From Tetrastigma voinierianum (taxonomy: Eukaryota; Streptophyta; Magnoliopsida; Vitales; Vitaceae), in NCBI GenBank assembly GCA_016808115.1, contig JAEQBH010001147.1:124001-188000 (forward strand): DNA of 64,000 nt, in the 5' to 3' direction. The notes under the pieces were generated by a model. It saw nothing but the letters and a program-made list of their open reading frames with translations, did no database searches and was not told where the DNA came from. Numbering within the stretch: position 1 is the stretch's first letter; each line of letters opens with the position of its first letter. The translations under genes were made by a program, and so were the position numbers. Of the stretch, positions 31,483 to 42,811 are shown in pieces.

Positions 31483-31611
31483 TGATGTAGGAGCTTCTAT
31501 AACATACACTGGAAATTGAATCTTAATTATGGAAAATTCATATTCAGAAGTTTGTGAAACCTTGGAGACACCAAATATATATTTCTATTTCCAAGTATTT
31601 TGAGCTTCATT
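31483..31611 (+). repeat. W1 LTR, left part
   Basis: TGATGTAGGAGCTTCTATAA at 31483, then a segment matching the start of W2 (62532 downward), ending TTTTGAGCTTCATT. It is interrupted by Z3; the sequence continues at 61116. The TSD copies TCATT (31607-31611) and TTGTT (61116-61120) each differ by one base from TTATT, which is what W2 has at this point. Confidence 0.88.
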
Positions 31612-32194
31612 TGTGACACACTTGTCCCGGGGGTCCCATTGACAACCCGTCAACTCGTGGAAACCTTTGGATATCAGGTGCCTCAATATCACAGTCACAT
31701 GTCTCATATATCGAGACCCATTCCTGTATATTTAATTCACAATATACAAAAATATATGATAGACTATAATCACAGTCTCTTTATTGCCCCTTTGATACCA
31801 AAAAGGCATACATGTTTTGGTCATGCTCGAATATAATACAAGACAAAAACAAAACAAACAAAGCCGTGTCCAGCTCTCATCCCATATGCGGGTTAGCAGC
31901 CTGTACTGGACCTATACCTTAAAGGGGGATCCCACGATGGGGTGAGCAATGCCCAATAGTGATAATCTCCTACAAGTGTTATTCCCCACCTAAGTGCTCA
32001 TGTAGTGATCAAACCAACCCATACACATCCAAGTGAAAATGTGTGAATGTCATATGTCATGCATGGAATGTCTTCATGCCCAAATCCCAAGTCACTCACC
32101 GACTCCCTCACACATGCCTATGCTAAGTATGACAAAAAAACAGTCATTGGTGTTTCACCCAGTGGTTGACTCATTGGACTAACCTCAATACTCA

Positions 32195-32308
32195 AAATTT
32201 TTTTTTTTTTGGATAATTAAGAATTTATTACCAAAAGGGCGACGCCCCACAAACAACCAAAAGAATACAAGAAACCAAGGCCCACAAGGCAAAGGAAAAA
32301 CGAACAGC
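32195..32308 (-). mobile_element. LINE-D, 114 bp LINE tail in Z3 3' LTR
   Basis: T13 at 32198-32210 and the LINE 3' end GGATAATTAAGAATTTATTA, reversed. Flanks AACCTCAATACTCA (32181-32194) and AACCTCAACACTCA (32309-32322) are a 14 bp duplication with one mismatch. The other Z3 LTR lacks it at the matching place (about 58960), so it inserted after Z3. Confidence 0.9.
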
Positions 32309-33179
32309 AACCTCAACACTCATTTGAATTTCATCAAATCCCGTATGTTTATTTATTCAGGCTACGTCATTTTTCGGGGGCTCACCGCAGGATCGTTGTA
32401 CGCCTTCCGACATTTTTACGGACTTTCACCGCTGGTGATCATGTTTAACCGCATGTAAATTTGCGTCTTTCACCTTGGGGGGGATCTACTACATCTTGCT
32501 ACGCCCAACACATTTATATATATATATTCATTTTCATTTTTCATTTGATACCATTGTGAGTCTCATTGACATCATCACATTTTGAGCTTCATCAAACGAT
32601 CATCAAGAACAAAGCTTGCATGCACTCACACCGACTCGACGCGTATGTTGGCTTATGCGTATGGAATGCAAGTATACATCAAATTTTCGCGTTACATGTG
32701 AGGATGCACACTACATGAACCATTTACCGCTTTTACTTCATGTCAATTACCATGCAAACTTATATCGCAAGCATATAAGTTCCATATATTTCATGCCAAT
32801 ATATATCTAAATATCGTATCAAGCATATTAGCATTCATCAAACCATGACTAAACAATTAATGTCTTACAACCTTCCTTAGGCTAACTCATTGCAATTCCT
32901 ACCTAATACAATAGCCTACAACATGCCATGAAATGGTCATGTCAAAACCCGACTATTCACATCGACACAACCAAGCAACCCGCACACTCGGTGAAAAACA
33001 TAGATTTCATCAAAGTTATGATCACCCACTATCTCCACAGGCATATGGATGGACTCTTGACTCAATGGGCTTTCCATAGAGTCCAAGAACACCCAAAACG
33101 GAGTTTGGACGTAAGAAGCATGTCGTCCAAATGATGCGCCTCACATGAATAGTTGTGACTCACTTGCATGACTGCACAT

Positions 33180-33310
33180 CATGAATGGACAGATCAGCTC
33201 AGACAAACCTGGTCGACAAACCTAGTCGGCAACCCACAGGGACAAAACCGGCCTCCGACAAAGTCCCAACCATAAACCCCGATGGACTCACCCCGGCCAG
33301 CAACCCCGGG
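33180..33310 (+). repeat. Short GACAAACC minisatellite in Z3 3' LTR
   Basis: A few units of GACAAACCTGGTC / GACAAACCTAGTCGGC. The partner LTR has a longer, more regular array at 59870-60090. Confidence 0.6.
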
Positions 33311-34322
33311 CCGGGCAACCCAGCCTGGCAGGCCTCTTTTCCACTTAGGCCGTCTATAAACTGCCATAACCTCGGGCCATAGAGGTCCGACGGTAAGTCA
33401 AAAGTCAAACATCAAGTTAACTGATGTGACTACAATTTCCTTGAGGACACACGGCCAAATTCCCTTCGTTTCCCACCCGAAAACCAGTCCTAAAGTCCGA
33501 CTAATGCATAGGATCGAGATAGGCGCCCCATAGCTCAAAATGCAATCAACAATCTCGGGGCTGAGCTACAACCACACAACCCTATATAAAATAACTAAAG
33601 TAGAGAAGTTGCTCTGAAGCAGAGAAGTTGCTCCAGGAAGTCCCCAGACACTTCCTAAACCCAAAACCCTGATTTCCTAGAACTCTTCACTTGAATATTT
33701 ACGAAACTGTGTTTTCGATACCCTAAATTCCTGTGAGGGGCTTCATTTGAGCAGGAAAAGGATCTAGTTCTGCTCACAAAATCTGAATTACTGAGCCTCC
33801 TCATGAGATCGTAGAGAGATATCGGAGCCATTTTCTCTCCCTTTCTCTCTTCTCTCTTTCTCTTCTTTTTCCTCCTCTCTCTTTCTCCTCCCCAATCGAA
33901 TTCTTATTTAGCCTCTAGAAGTCGGGGCTGGAGGCCTCATCTTCGTCACATGTCGCTCCTCCTATCGCTTCCTTGGATTTTTATCCTCTTATCCATAACT
34001 TTGGATTTCTTCTATCAAGTGGTAATAATATGTCACACATGGGTCCCATACTCTAGACTTGTGTTTGACTTGTTTCCATTTGACACGTGGCTCACGTGAG
34101 TCTCTCCAAATGAGTGTCGAAAGTGCCACTGTTATTTCGCTGGCCGAAAAAAAGGGAATTGAATTATCTCACCGGACTAAATTGACACTATTGTGGTGGC
34201 TGATTATGATCGATTCCAACAAATAAGTCCATTTCATCATCTGAGATCTAGAAAATTCATATTTTCACCGAAATTACCGCTTTACCCTTTTCAAAAATTT
34301 AATTTTCTCTCGTGTTTTTACA

Positions 34323-34714
34323 TTCTCGTCTCCTTACAATTTCATCCCGAAATTCCACACACATTCACAACAAACACATGCACCAGCTAAAATGCACACA
34401 ATCTCATGCATGTAAATCCATCAATTACTAAACGACTAAAATCTCAGACTATCTTCAATGAAGAAAGGATAGCGGCCCAGATCGTGTCCTCGTGCTCCCA
34501 CATTGCCTCCTCCAATCCTCGATCTTGCCACAACACTTTCACTAGCCTCACAGTCTTGCGTCGCAAAACCTAATCCCAGCTATCCATGATGCGCACTGGT
34601 CCCTCCGGTCCCACAGGCAGCCAACAGCCACACCTCTCCCAATCCACTACATGAGCTAGATCCGAGTATACTGGAGCGGGAGACGTTCAACACTCCCCAT
34701 GAACACCGACATAC
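34323..34714 (-). pseudogene. Z3 integrase C-terminus and 3' UTR, distal piece
   Basis: Read from 34714 down, the minus strand begins SVFMGSVERLPLQYTRI-like, then GGTSAHHG and a VVDWERCGCW-like segment in shifted frames. This corresponds to the GVHxVFHVSMLRKY...VVDW end of G1 (28560-28740). It joins directly to the piece at 50544 across X2. The 3' UTR ends with AAGGAGACGAGAA, the polypurine tract, before the LTR at 34322. Confidence 0.78.
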
Positions 34715-34778
34715 CGATGCAGAGCCTTCCATAAACACACCGAACATTGGGAATTCAGCCCCACTATTGAAGAATTGG
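34715..34778 (+). repeat. X2 5' LTR, first 64 bp
   Basis: CGATGCAGAGCCTTCCATAA through ATTGAAGAATTGG, the start of the X LTR. Cut by the Athila-like element; the sequence continues at 44354 with ATTGATTGGGGAGGTCAGAC. Confidence 0.93.
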
Positions 34779-35109
34779 TGATTAGGTGCCCAAATAGTGC
34801 TATTTTGAGCCCTATTCAGATAGGTTTTCAGTGCTTTTGTGCACTAATCGTGACAATTAAGCCAATTGAGGTGTTCAGGTCTACTTAGTATCACTTATGC
34901 CGTTTCGAGGTTATTTTTGTTTATTTTGCAGGTTTTTGCATACCTTGGGAGTTCAATATCGAGATATGTGCTGAACCATGAAGATTGAACTCAGTTATCA
35001 GCCATCAAACATATCAAAATTCAATGAAGGAATGATGGCAAGGTGATGAAAAAAGGATGCAGTGGAGGTGCAGTTTGTAAGTGCAGGCAAAGAAGAAATG
35101 TGCAACCCC

Positions 35110-35410
35110 AAGAAATTTCTCTATGATTGCGAAAAATTTCACAACATAGCTTAAAATTTCGCAATCCTATTTAAATTGAGAAATTTCGCTGTTAGCTAAA
35201 TTCGCTATATAGCGAAAAATCATCGTGCCTAGCTTTAAATTCTTCTATTTTCTATCTCTCAAATTTTTTGTTATTAGCAAATTTCGCTAGCTAGCGAAAT
35301 TCACTGTGCATAGCGAAAATTCCCATTTTCGCTATCTCTGTGTAATTTCGCTAGGCTAGCGAAATTTTCGCTACCTAGCGAAATTTTCCCTGCATAGCGA
35401 AATTCCCTGC
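35110..35410. repeat. Cluster of GCGAAATTTCGC palindromes in the Athila-like LTR
   Basis: About 20 hexamers GCGAAA or TTTCGC in both orientations, several joined as TAGCGAAATTTCGCTA or TTCGCTAGCTAGCGAAATT. The same field lies at 43080-43330 and, reversed and more decayed, at 54400-54660. Confidence 0.9.
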
Positions 35411-35530
35411 CCTGTTAAATTTGTGTAATTAATGCCAAACGACCCCGTTTTGGTGTATTACCTCCTTGTCCCTCACAGATGAGTCACTCAATATATTAGG
35501 CTTTCTTGTAGTTTCACACATTGGGTGCTC

Positions 35531-35537
35531 TATATAA
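35531..35537 (+). promoter_or_regulatory. TATA box of the Athila-like 5' LTR
   Basis: TATATAA in GTGCTCTATATAAGCCCCCA. Conserved as CCTATATAAG at 43471 and, on the minus strand, around 54279-54285 in the solo LTR. Well placed for an RNA start in the CT-rich leader downstream. Confidence 0.75.
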
Positions 35538-36365
35538 GCCCCCATCATGTTTGTAACCCTAAGCAATCTTTTGGCAACTTAATCTCTCTTCTCTCTCCTC
35601 TTCTTCATTTTTTCTAGGTTGCCACGAAACACCTCCTTGAGGATGACAACTCAAGATGCCATTGCTTCTCATAGCTTTCTAGAAGAGGAAGGTAACTAGC
35701 TTATTTTCAGTGTACTGTATCTGTCTCATGTTTTAAATGCTATTGTGTACTATTTATGGTCTCCAAATTTCTTCAAATTAGGTTGAATATCATTTAATGT
35801 CATTACTTGGCCAATACTTACTATGCTTAGGTACAAAGGCATACTATTGTCGGGATGACCGTTATTCTTAGAGACGGCTCCACGAGCCAAACAAACAGGT
35901 CGAAAAGGTGGTTTTAAACCGAAAAGGGTCAGAATGCATGTTGCCCGTGGTTGACTCAAATAGGAGGTTTCTCAGGGTTAGGTTTCTAGTTAAACAAAGA
36001 TCCGGTTATGGCTTGACCATAGGTTGCTTCTATTGCGATGCGAGGATAAAACCCGAGGAGAATTTGTTACCCCATGTTGTCAAGCTTAGTGACCTAAACC
36101 TTCAAAGTTACCTTTTCACACTTCACTTTCGCTTTACAAGACCAAGAATCAAACAACCCACTGCTTAAAACAAAATTCCAAAAATCCAAAACTAAAAGCT
36201 CTCACCATTTTCAACGCTTGATGCAGTCATCTTCATCTGATGAAACCCATCTCGTGTTCGACTTAGACCACTACGCCGGGGCAAGAGCTTCATTCACGGC
36301 AATAGAGGAACATAGAAACAAATTTTTGTTGATTCCACACAATTCTACCGTGGGCATTAATCAAA

Positions 36366-36383
36366 TGGCGCTGCTGTTTGGGA
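36366..36383 (+). other. Athila-like primer binding site (Asp tRNA type)
   Basis: TGGCGCTGCTGTTTGGGA, 2 bp after the LTR. It agrees at 13 of 18 positions with the complement of the plant tRNA-Asp 3' end used by Athila elements; four of the five differences are C to T or G to T, and TGGCGC is intact. Confidence 0.8.
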
Positions 36384-36650
36384 TGGTGCCAAACTACGTT
36401 GATAAGTTAGCGTATCAGGATCAACATCAAGGTGAAAGTGACCTTTTAACCTTTAATCACTTTGGCAAAGAATCGCACTGCTTTTGTTTTTTTTTTTACG
36501 TCATTTTTATTTTAGCTTAATAACCCTTTTACAAGTTTGTTTGTGTTATTTCTTGTGTCTCGCTTGTGTAATGTGTTATGTACCACTGGAAAGAGAGACA
36601 TCAGGTAGACTACAGAGAATCAAGACCTCACTGAACAAAGCTGTGAAATC
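36384..36650 (+). other. Athila-like leader between PBS and gag
   Basis: About 270 bp without recognisable coding motifs, including a T-rich stretch (36487-36515). Confidence 0.5.
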
Positions 36651-36654
36651 ACAG

Positions 36655-38070
36655 TTAATGTAATTCAACGGATCCCCTCACCAGGAACAACAGAAAAAAT
36701 GTGTGGGTAAGTACCCTGCTGAATCCAGCAGCTTTATAGACGATGAGGGACCACATACACCTCCTAGAGTTAGTTCCTCTTGCATCATACCATGTCAAGA
36801 TGTGGTAGTGAGGCCCTACTTGGTACCCCTTTCTCCTACACATATCATGGTATGGAAATGAAAATCCATACACTCATATAAGGGATTTTGAGGAAGTTTG
36901 CAATAACTTTTAAGGAAGGTATGATGGACATGGATTTGCAAGCAGCATTTCCATTGACCCTTAAGGACAAGGCCAAGATTTGGCTTAATCTACCGAGGCC
37001 TAAATCCATTAGAAATTGGGTTGAGCCGCATGCAGTTTTTAAAAATTCTTCAAGTGCTCATAATATCTAATAATTTGAAGAGACAAATTTACACCTTTGC
37101 AACAAGATGGTAGAGGTTCTACCAAGGCTGGATAGATTCATGGAGCACCATTAGTGCTTGTCCACATCATGGTTTCACACATGGATGCTTCAAACCACTT
37201 CCTATGGTGGTATGTCTCTGCCATGAAGTGCCTTTGGAAACTATGTGTGGGGGAGATTTTCTGAGCAAGCACCCTGATGAAGCCATGGATTTCTTGAATT
37301 ATGTGGGTTGAACTTCCAAGGGTCAGGGATGAACCAAACCCGAGAGAGAAATGGAAAACAGAGGCTTTAGTCAAACTCAGGAGGGATGTATGTACTGTCG
37401 AGGATATAGAAATGAAGGCAAAATTCCCAACTTTCGCTAGGAAAGAGGAGGAGCTTGAAGGAAAAGGTCTATGGAAAAAGGCAAAGGATCGAAACATCAT
37501 AAGGTGCTAACTCCATTCACTAGTTTCAACCCACGTAATCCAGGAGAATATGATACGAAAAGTTCCATCGCTGAAGGATTTGATGTCGAGCAAATGTCAG
37601 AGGGTCAATACAAGCCACCACAACCTAATACCCAATATGGTAATACCTTACAATTCCAATCGAGGAATCACCCCAACCTCTCCCGAAACTCCAATCCCCC
37701 GCCTTACGCACTTCTCCTGGGTTTCAAAACCACGCTTTGGTTCCACCTCTCAACCACAACCACTTCCATCCTCATCTCGTGGAACGCCGAATTTTTCAAA
37801 TTGAGTAAGGTGGTAGGTAATTTTGTGGAAGAACAAAAGGGATCAGTAATAATCGCACAAAGGATTGATACTGTAGAGAGTACACTGAACAAGAGAATAG
37901 ATGGGCTTGAGGTTAATCTTAATCGTAAAATAGACAACCTTGCATTCAATCACAAAGATCAACAAAATTCCGGGAGGTACAGAGGAGAGGAAGGTTCCCT
38001 TCCAAACAAAGGACAAACCCAAAGGGAATCCATGAGGCAAAGGTCATCCAAAGAATTCAGGAACGGATGA
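36655..38070 (+). pseudogene. Athila-like gag
   Basis: Capsid segment in broken frames: HIRDFEEVCNNF-like at about 36870-36905, then MDMDLQAAFPLTLKDKAKIW and LNLPRPKSIRNW (36888-37070), a pattern typical of Athila gag (FPLTLKDKAK-WL--LP--SI--W). Frame 37471-38070 (199 codons) continues with a Pro/Asn/Gln-rich linker and a predicted coiled-coil, VVGNFVEEQKGSVIIAQRID then TVESTLNKRIDGLEVNLNRK, likewise typical of this gag. A region at 37080-37300 is poorly matched. Non-functional as a whole. Confidence 0.85.
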
Positions 38071-39140
38071 GGTAAAGGCTTATAATCACCTGTGAGGGAA
38101 AGAGAGGTTGATCAACCCACACAAAACGTATGAGAAATCCAGAAAATTGAAGTAGAAATGGAGCCGTAACACATTTTCCGAAGAGGACTTCGAACAAAGA
38201 CCCATGCCACCTCCATTTCCAATGTGCACTTAGGAAGCAAGAAGAAGGCAACTCGCCAAAGGTGCATCCTAGAAGTCCTATGCAGTGAAGGTTAACATAC
38301 CTCTTTTGGACATCATTAAACAAGTTCCTGCTTATGCAAAGTTTTTGAAGGATCTTTGTACAATCAAAAAGGGATTGGGCATTGAGAAGAAGGCATTTTT
38401 AACTGAACAAGTTAGTGCCATAATCCAAAGCAAGAACCCAGTCAAATACAAGGATCCTGGATCTCCCACAATTTTTACATTGTGGGAATCAGATAGACAA
38501 TCCTCCTTGATCTAGGAGCCGGCAGGAACCTAACAGCTATACTGTGTATAAGCAGTTAGGTTTGGGTGAACTTAAACCTACTAACACACTATCATTATTG
38601 GATAGATCGGTAAAGATCCCTAAGGATAGTCGAGGGATGTCTTCGTGAAATAGACAAATTCTACTACCCAGTAGATTTTTTGTAGTGCCTGATTGACCGA
38701 GCCAATTGCAAATGAAACCCAATCATGTGCCACACCATCTCCGGGAAGGACCATACTGGCCACACTCAATCATCAATTGTCATCGGAGTCATGCAACTTA
38801 CGTTTGGCAACATGACATTGGAACTGAACATATTCCACTTGAACCACAAGCACAAGATGGAAGAAACTGAAAATCAAGTGCCTGGTGAAACATGCTCAGT
38901 TGGTCAGAATGTAGGGAAGCTAAGTGTCCAGGAATTGCAGGAAATGGCCAACCAAGGTGAAGCAGATGTTTTGGTTTTGCCATCAGTGCCCACTGCAGGC
39001 CAATTACTCAGTTCAAATTCAATCAGTGAGAACCAAGTCAACAATGGGAAATTCAACACCAAGGAATCAACTCAAAGTAACCGCCGGCTGAGGAGATCAT
39101 CCCTGACCTCCTTGAGTAATTTCTTGGGATATTGAAATCA
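38071..39140 (+). pseudogene. Athila-like gag end and aspartic protease
   Basis: Frame 38285-38515 reads KVNIPLLDIIKQVPAYAKFL, KDLCTIKKGLGIEKKAFLTE and QVSAIIQSKNPVKYKDPGSP, the conserved lead into Athila protease. The active-site loop (around 38500-38540, LLDLGASVN in intact relatives) is degraded to LIxEPAGT/LGAGRN-like frames. The frame 38725-39135 includes VMQLTFGNMTLELNIFHLNH, the protease-RT border. The stretch 38940-39135 (Ser/Asn/Gln-rich) is open but I do not recognise it. No RT follows. Confidence 0.8.
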
Positions 39141-39465
39141 TTTTGTGTTCTAAAAACCAAATTGTAGTTCAATAGTTTTAGCTTTTATTCTAATTTAGTC
39201 AATTTCACATAATTTCGCTTATTTTTAGAAAGTTTCCTAATTTACAGCTTTCCATTATTAGTAATCTCAGAATGAGATAGATGATTTTAGGCCACTTTTA
39301 AATTATAGTTTAATATGATAATTTCTTTATTATAAATTTTTTTTCTAATATTATTAATAATTAAATATCAAAATTTCATTTTTTTGTGATATTGTGTTAT
39401 TCACCCGCTATAACAAATGAAATTAGGTGGAAATGGCTCTTCTCGGGGTCGCTTCTAAACCTTTA
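39141..39465. other. AT-rich gap where pol is missing
   Basis: 325 bp of very AT-rich DNA with no coding signal, directly between protease end and the GC-rich region. It marks the place where RT, RNase H and integrase would be expected. Confidence 0.5.
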
Positions 39466-39469
39466 TAAA

Positions 39470-41490
39470 AGTGGGATGGGAGGGATATTTCAAGATCATT
39501 TCATATTCTCCTCCTACCTCTCGCACGCCGAGCCCCGAGCCATCACTGCTGAAGCGAAGCAAGCAGTTTCGAAGCATTTCCTTGCGCGGTGCCTCGGCGC
39601 CACCATCGCGCCGCTTTTGCCGCTGCTTCGCCACCGCCATCGCTTTCGCGCGAGCCGCTTACTACAGCCATCTGCGTCAGCCCCCGAAGTCATCGCCACT
39701 TTTACTACCGCCGGCCGCTCACCGCACTCCACGCATCGCCAGCACGCATTACGCCTACCAAGAGCTTACGCTCTACCGCGCGCACTCCCGTGGCTCTGGT
39801 CGCACGCCGCGGAGCCGCCGCTTCACACTCCGCGCGCATCCGGGGCACACCCCGGGTCCCCCGCGAGCCTGGCTCTGTCTCGCATTACATCAAGTAGCAG
39901 GACTCAATCGGTCGGGCAGTGAGCCCTGGGTGACGCCTCTTGGCAAAGGTTCGGTTACATTTCGCCGCCCGCTCCCACCTCGGTGTTCTTCCCACTACAA
40001 GGTGGTTCGCACAAGAGGTGGGTCCCGCCGCCGGCTCGATTCGCACTCTGCAGGGAGGCCCCAGCTCCGGGCCCCTCCGGCCTGCACTCAGACTACCCGC
40101 GGCCCCTGGTGCACTGAGGAGCCTCAGGGTTCGAGGCAACCTGCACTGACTGGGACCCCCGGCCCCTCACCCGCCACAGCGTATCTGGGGAGGGCCCTAC
40201 CCTCCAAGTCGGCCCGCATTTCCGGCCTGGGTGAGCCATCCCTTATCCGTGACCTCACCGCCTCCGCCATTAGTCACAGCCTGAGGCGCGACCTCTTCGC
40301 CTCGTTATCGCCAAAATTTTGATCGAGGCCGTTATTCGTCTGGGCACTTATTTCTCGAACGTCATACGCTTCACTGACGTCTACGGGACATTCTACGACG
40401 TCCGCCCGATGGTCGATCACGATTCGTGGATTCGATGCGACCGATTGAGCACTACCCCCGGCTACCATTCATGAGAGGGGCTCGAGGCAGATATTACCCC
40501 TGTGGTTCTGGCAGCTCTACCATTCGATGACATCCCGGGGAGCGCCTAGTCCGCCTTCGAGTCTGGGCTCACTATTGACGATCATTCCTGAGTGCTTAGA
40601 GCAGTGGATGATTTCAAGAATAAGCAGGGCCCGCAGATACCGCAAGCCAATTCAGAGGGTTATCGAGACTGGTCACACCCGACACACCGGGAGATGGTCC
40701 GTAGCTGCTGAGACACCATCACGTGACCCATATTATTCGAGGCGCCTCCTCCCCTCGAGCGTTCCCGGCCGATCAATTGTCAGACTGCCTCTCTTCCCCA
40801 CGCAAGACTGCTGGCGCCGAGGGGGAGCCATCCCGAGGCTTCAGATCGGACCTCGTAGGGATTCGGTTCGGGCCTCTCGAGCCGGGTAGCGTGATGACCT
40901 CCCTATTACACTCTCGAGGATAAGGTCCATCAGGAAGGGCCCGTCTCGAGCCGAGTCTTCCACTGCCGATGCCGAGATTATTATGCCAGGTCATGGAGCA
41001 CTTGGGCTTTCCACAGGAGCCCCTGAGGAGATGAGGATTGATGTTCTCAGTCCCCGCTAAGGAGCGTAGCGATGATCATGCCCATATCTTCTCTCCAAAG
41101 AAGAAGACTGGGGAGGAGGTAACGACCGGGAGGCGTAGGACTCCCATTGACATAGTCACGCCTTCGAGCCTCGATGGAGAGATCTCCACCGCCATCTTCT
41201 CTCCATCCCTACTCTACCTACTTCAATTAAGAGCCCCCGCTGATACTCCCGGCCTGAACATTTACATCAATAAAGATTCTCCGCAGCACATACATGTCGG
41301 CCGAGAGAGCTAGCCGCTGTTATGGATGTTTATGTTCTTTGGCCACTACCCGCACAAACACAGACCGCAGGTCACCGGAGCCGAGTCCACTCTAGGGCAA
41401 TCGCTACTCCATGCTGCAACAGATCATGACACATTTGGGTATTCCGCGCGTTCCTGACCGTGAGTCGGGAGCCCACCGCAAAGAGCGTAC
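39470..41490 (+). pseudogene. GC-rich third coding region of the Athila-like element (env-like position)
   Basis: About 2 kb, visibly GC-rich against AT-rich surroundings. One frame is open for 283 codons (39471-40322), very rich in Pro, Arg, Ser and Ala. Overlapping GC-rich frames are also open, so openness alone is weak evidence. Downstream fragments such as YRDWSHPTHREMVRS (about 40663-40708) and LLCQVMEHLGFPQEPLRR (about 40981-41034) look like the ORF that plant Athila elements carry between pol and the 3' LTR, sometimes called env-like; its function is unknown. The Pro-rich N-terminus followed by these blocks fits. Many stops; not functional. Confidence 0.55.
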
Positions 41491-42800
41491 TTCGATATGT
41501 TAAGGGAAGAAGCAGTTAGTAGGGCTATAGACTTCGCCACCATAGCAAAGAGGTGGTTAGGTTTCTTTATGTTTTGTATAGTTACTAGCCTTTTATCGTA
41601 ACCCGCCTACTAATTTTGTGTAAGATTCATGTATTAGCCATAGTAGGCAAAGGGTATCTTTGTATGTTTATTTGTTATGCATGTACTAGCCATTTTATTA
41701 TATCAAAAGCTATATGCTGTTATATATATAGTTTACTTCACTTTTGCAAAATCTTTTTGTGTCCCCATTTTTTGTAACCGTTTTTGTCTTCAATTGAACA
41801 ATTGAATTGCTTTAATTGGCCAATTGAATTGCCTTTAATTGAAAAATTGAAAACCTCGTATGTTACCCAATGCTAGAACAAGTCCATGTTTGAAGCAATT
41901 TTTGGTCGGGCCAGTTCCAAAGATTATCAACTTTGAACATTCCCAAGCTAATTCACACACCGCACACCGATTGTTCCAATAGGTCAAATTATTTGCCTCC
42001 TTCACTTTGCATAGCCGGCCTTAGGTATGATGGCAACCCATGATGTTTAGTCTTAAATTTATATTCAAGACCAATGTGGGGTTCTCTCAAAAAGGAAAAG
42101 AAAAGAAAAAGCAAAAAGAAAAGAAAAAGACACAAGAAAAAAAGAAAATAAAAGTCGTGAAGTTTCACCTGGAATAACACGGTCCAGGGGTATATGCATG
42201 CAAAGCTCAGTCTACGTCCCAAGGTTTAATTCGGGTCAGAGTCATCAATTAGTGTTCGTTACATGGGTGGATGGGTAGAGTTTAGCGCTTTGTAGGTGCT
42301 GAATTTCTGTCATCTGTGAGTCCTGTAGCTTCCAGGAGTTTGTGGTCAAGTGATCCTTTTGGCTTGATGCCCTAAACCTTAATTGGTCGAGTCATCTGGA
42401 CCTGCTAGCATCTTAGACTTTGGTGAACGTGAAGTTTGAGCATTTAAACTTTATAATTTAGTTTGGCAGAAATAAGTGTGTAGCTAATCCTATTTAGGTT
42501 GTTCAAACAGCTACGCCAAAGCGTAGCTAGCTGGGGAGTAAACGATTTTGCACTTTATTGGTCTAACTGTTATATTAAGAACCATTAGAATTTGGTGGAA
42601 ATTCGGGCTTGAGGAACCATGGATCCGATGAAGACCTAAACTTTTCTTTATATGGTTTCGTTTCTCATGCCTGGCTAAACTTGCATCACTCTTCATTTAA
42701 AGGTAATGCTATTTTGTATATACACCTTGGAAGCATAAACTTGAGAAAATCATCGTGATGCATGTTCTTATTATTGGTACTGCTATGAATTAGCAACATG
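41491..42800 (+). other. Athila-like 3' non-coding tail
   Basis: 1.3 kb AT-rich, no ORF of interest. It contains TTGAATTGCTTTAATTGGCC-type short repeats (41795-41850) and an AAAAGAAAAG-rich stretch (42093-42150). It ends with GCCGGTTGGGGG (42799-42810), the probable polypurine tract. Confidence 0.6.
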
Positions 42801-42811
42801 CCGGTTGGGGG

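Larger units (their letters stand above)
31612..34322 (-). repeat. Z3 3' LTR
   Basis: 2.7 kb, TGTGACACACTTGTCCCGGG at 31612 to GTTTTTACA at 34322. Matches 56671-61115 once LINEs are removed, block by block: CCCATTCCTGTATATTTAAT, TTGATACCAAAAAGGC, a CATATATTT-rich zone, a GACAAACC-type minisatellite and a CT-rich tract at 33836-33890. Confidence 0.88.
34779..36363 (+). repeat. Athila-like 5' LTR
   Basis: 1585 bp, TGATTAGGTGCC to GGGCATTAATCA. It has a field of palindromic GCGAAATTTCGC-type motifs at 35110-35410, a TATATAA box at 35531, a CT-rich leader at 35580-35620 and GAGGATGACAACTCAAGATG shortly after. It contains no long ORF; the short open frames at 35908-36168 are parts of the LTR seen also in the other two copies. 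Confidence 0.92.

Noticed and set aside
36218..36520. 100-codon frame at the Athila LTR end as a start of gag
   Set aside because: It begins inside the LTR, crosses the PBS and ends without gag motifs; the capsid block lies further on in another frame.
37138..37500. 120-codon minus-strand frame
   Set aside because: Antisense to Athila-like gag; no supporting motif.
39471..40322. 283-codon open frame as a host gene
   Set aside because: Low-complexity Pro/Arg/Ser composition, several overlapping open frames in GC-rich DNA, and a position inside a TSD-bounded Athila-like element.
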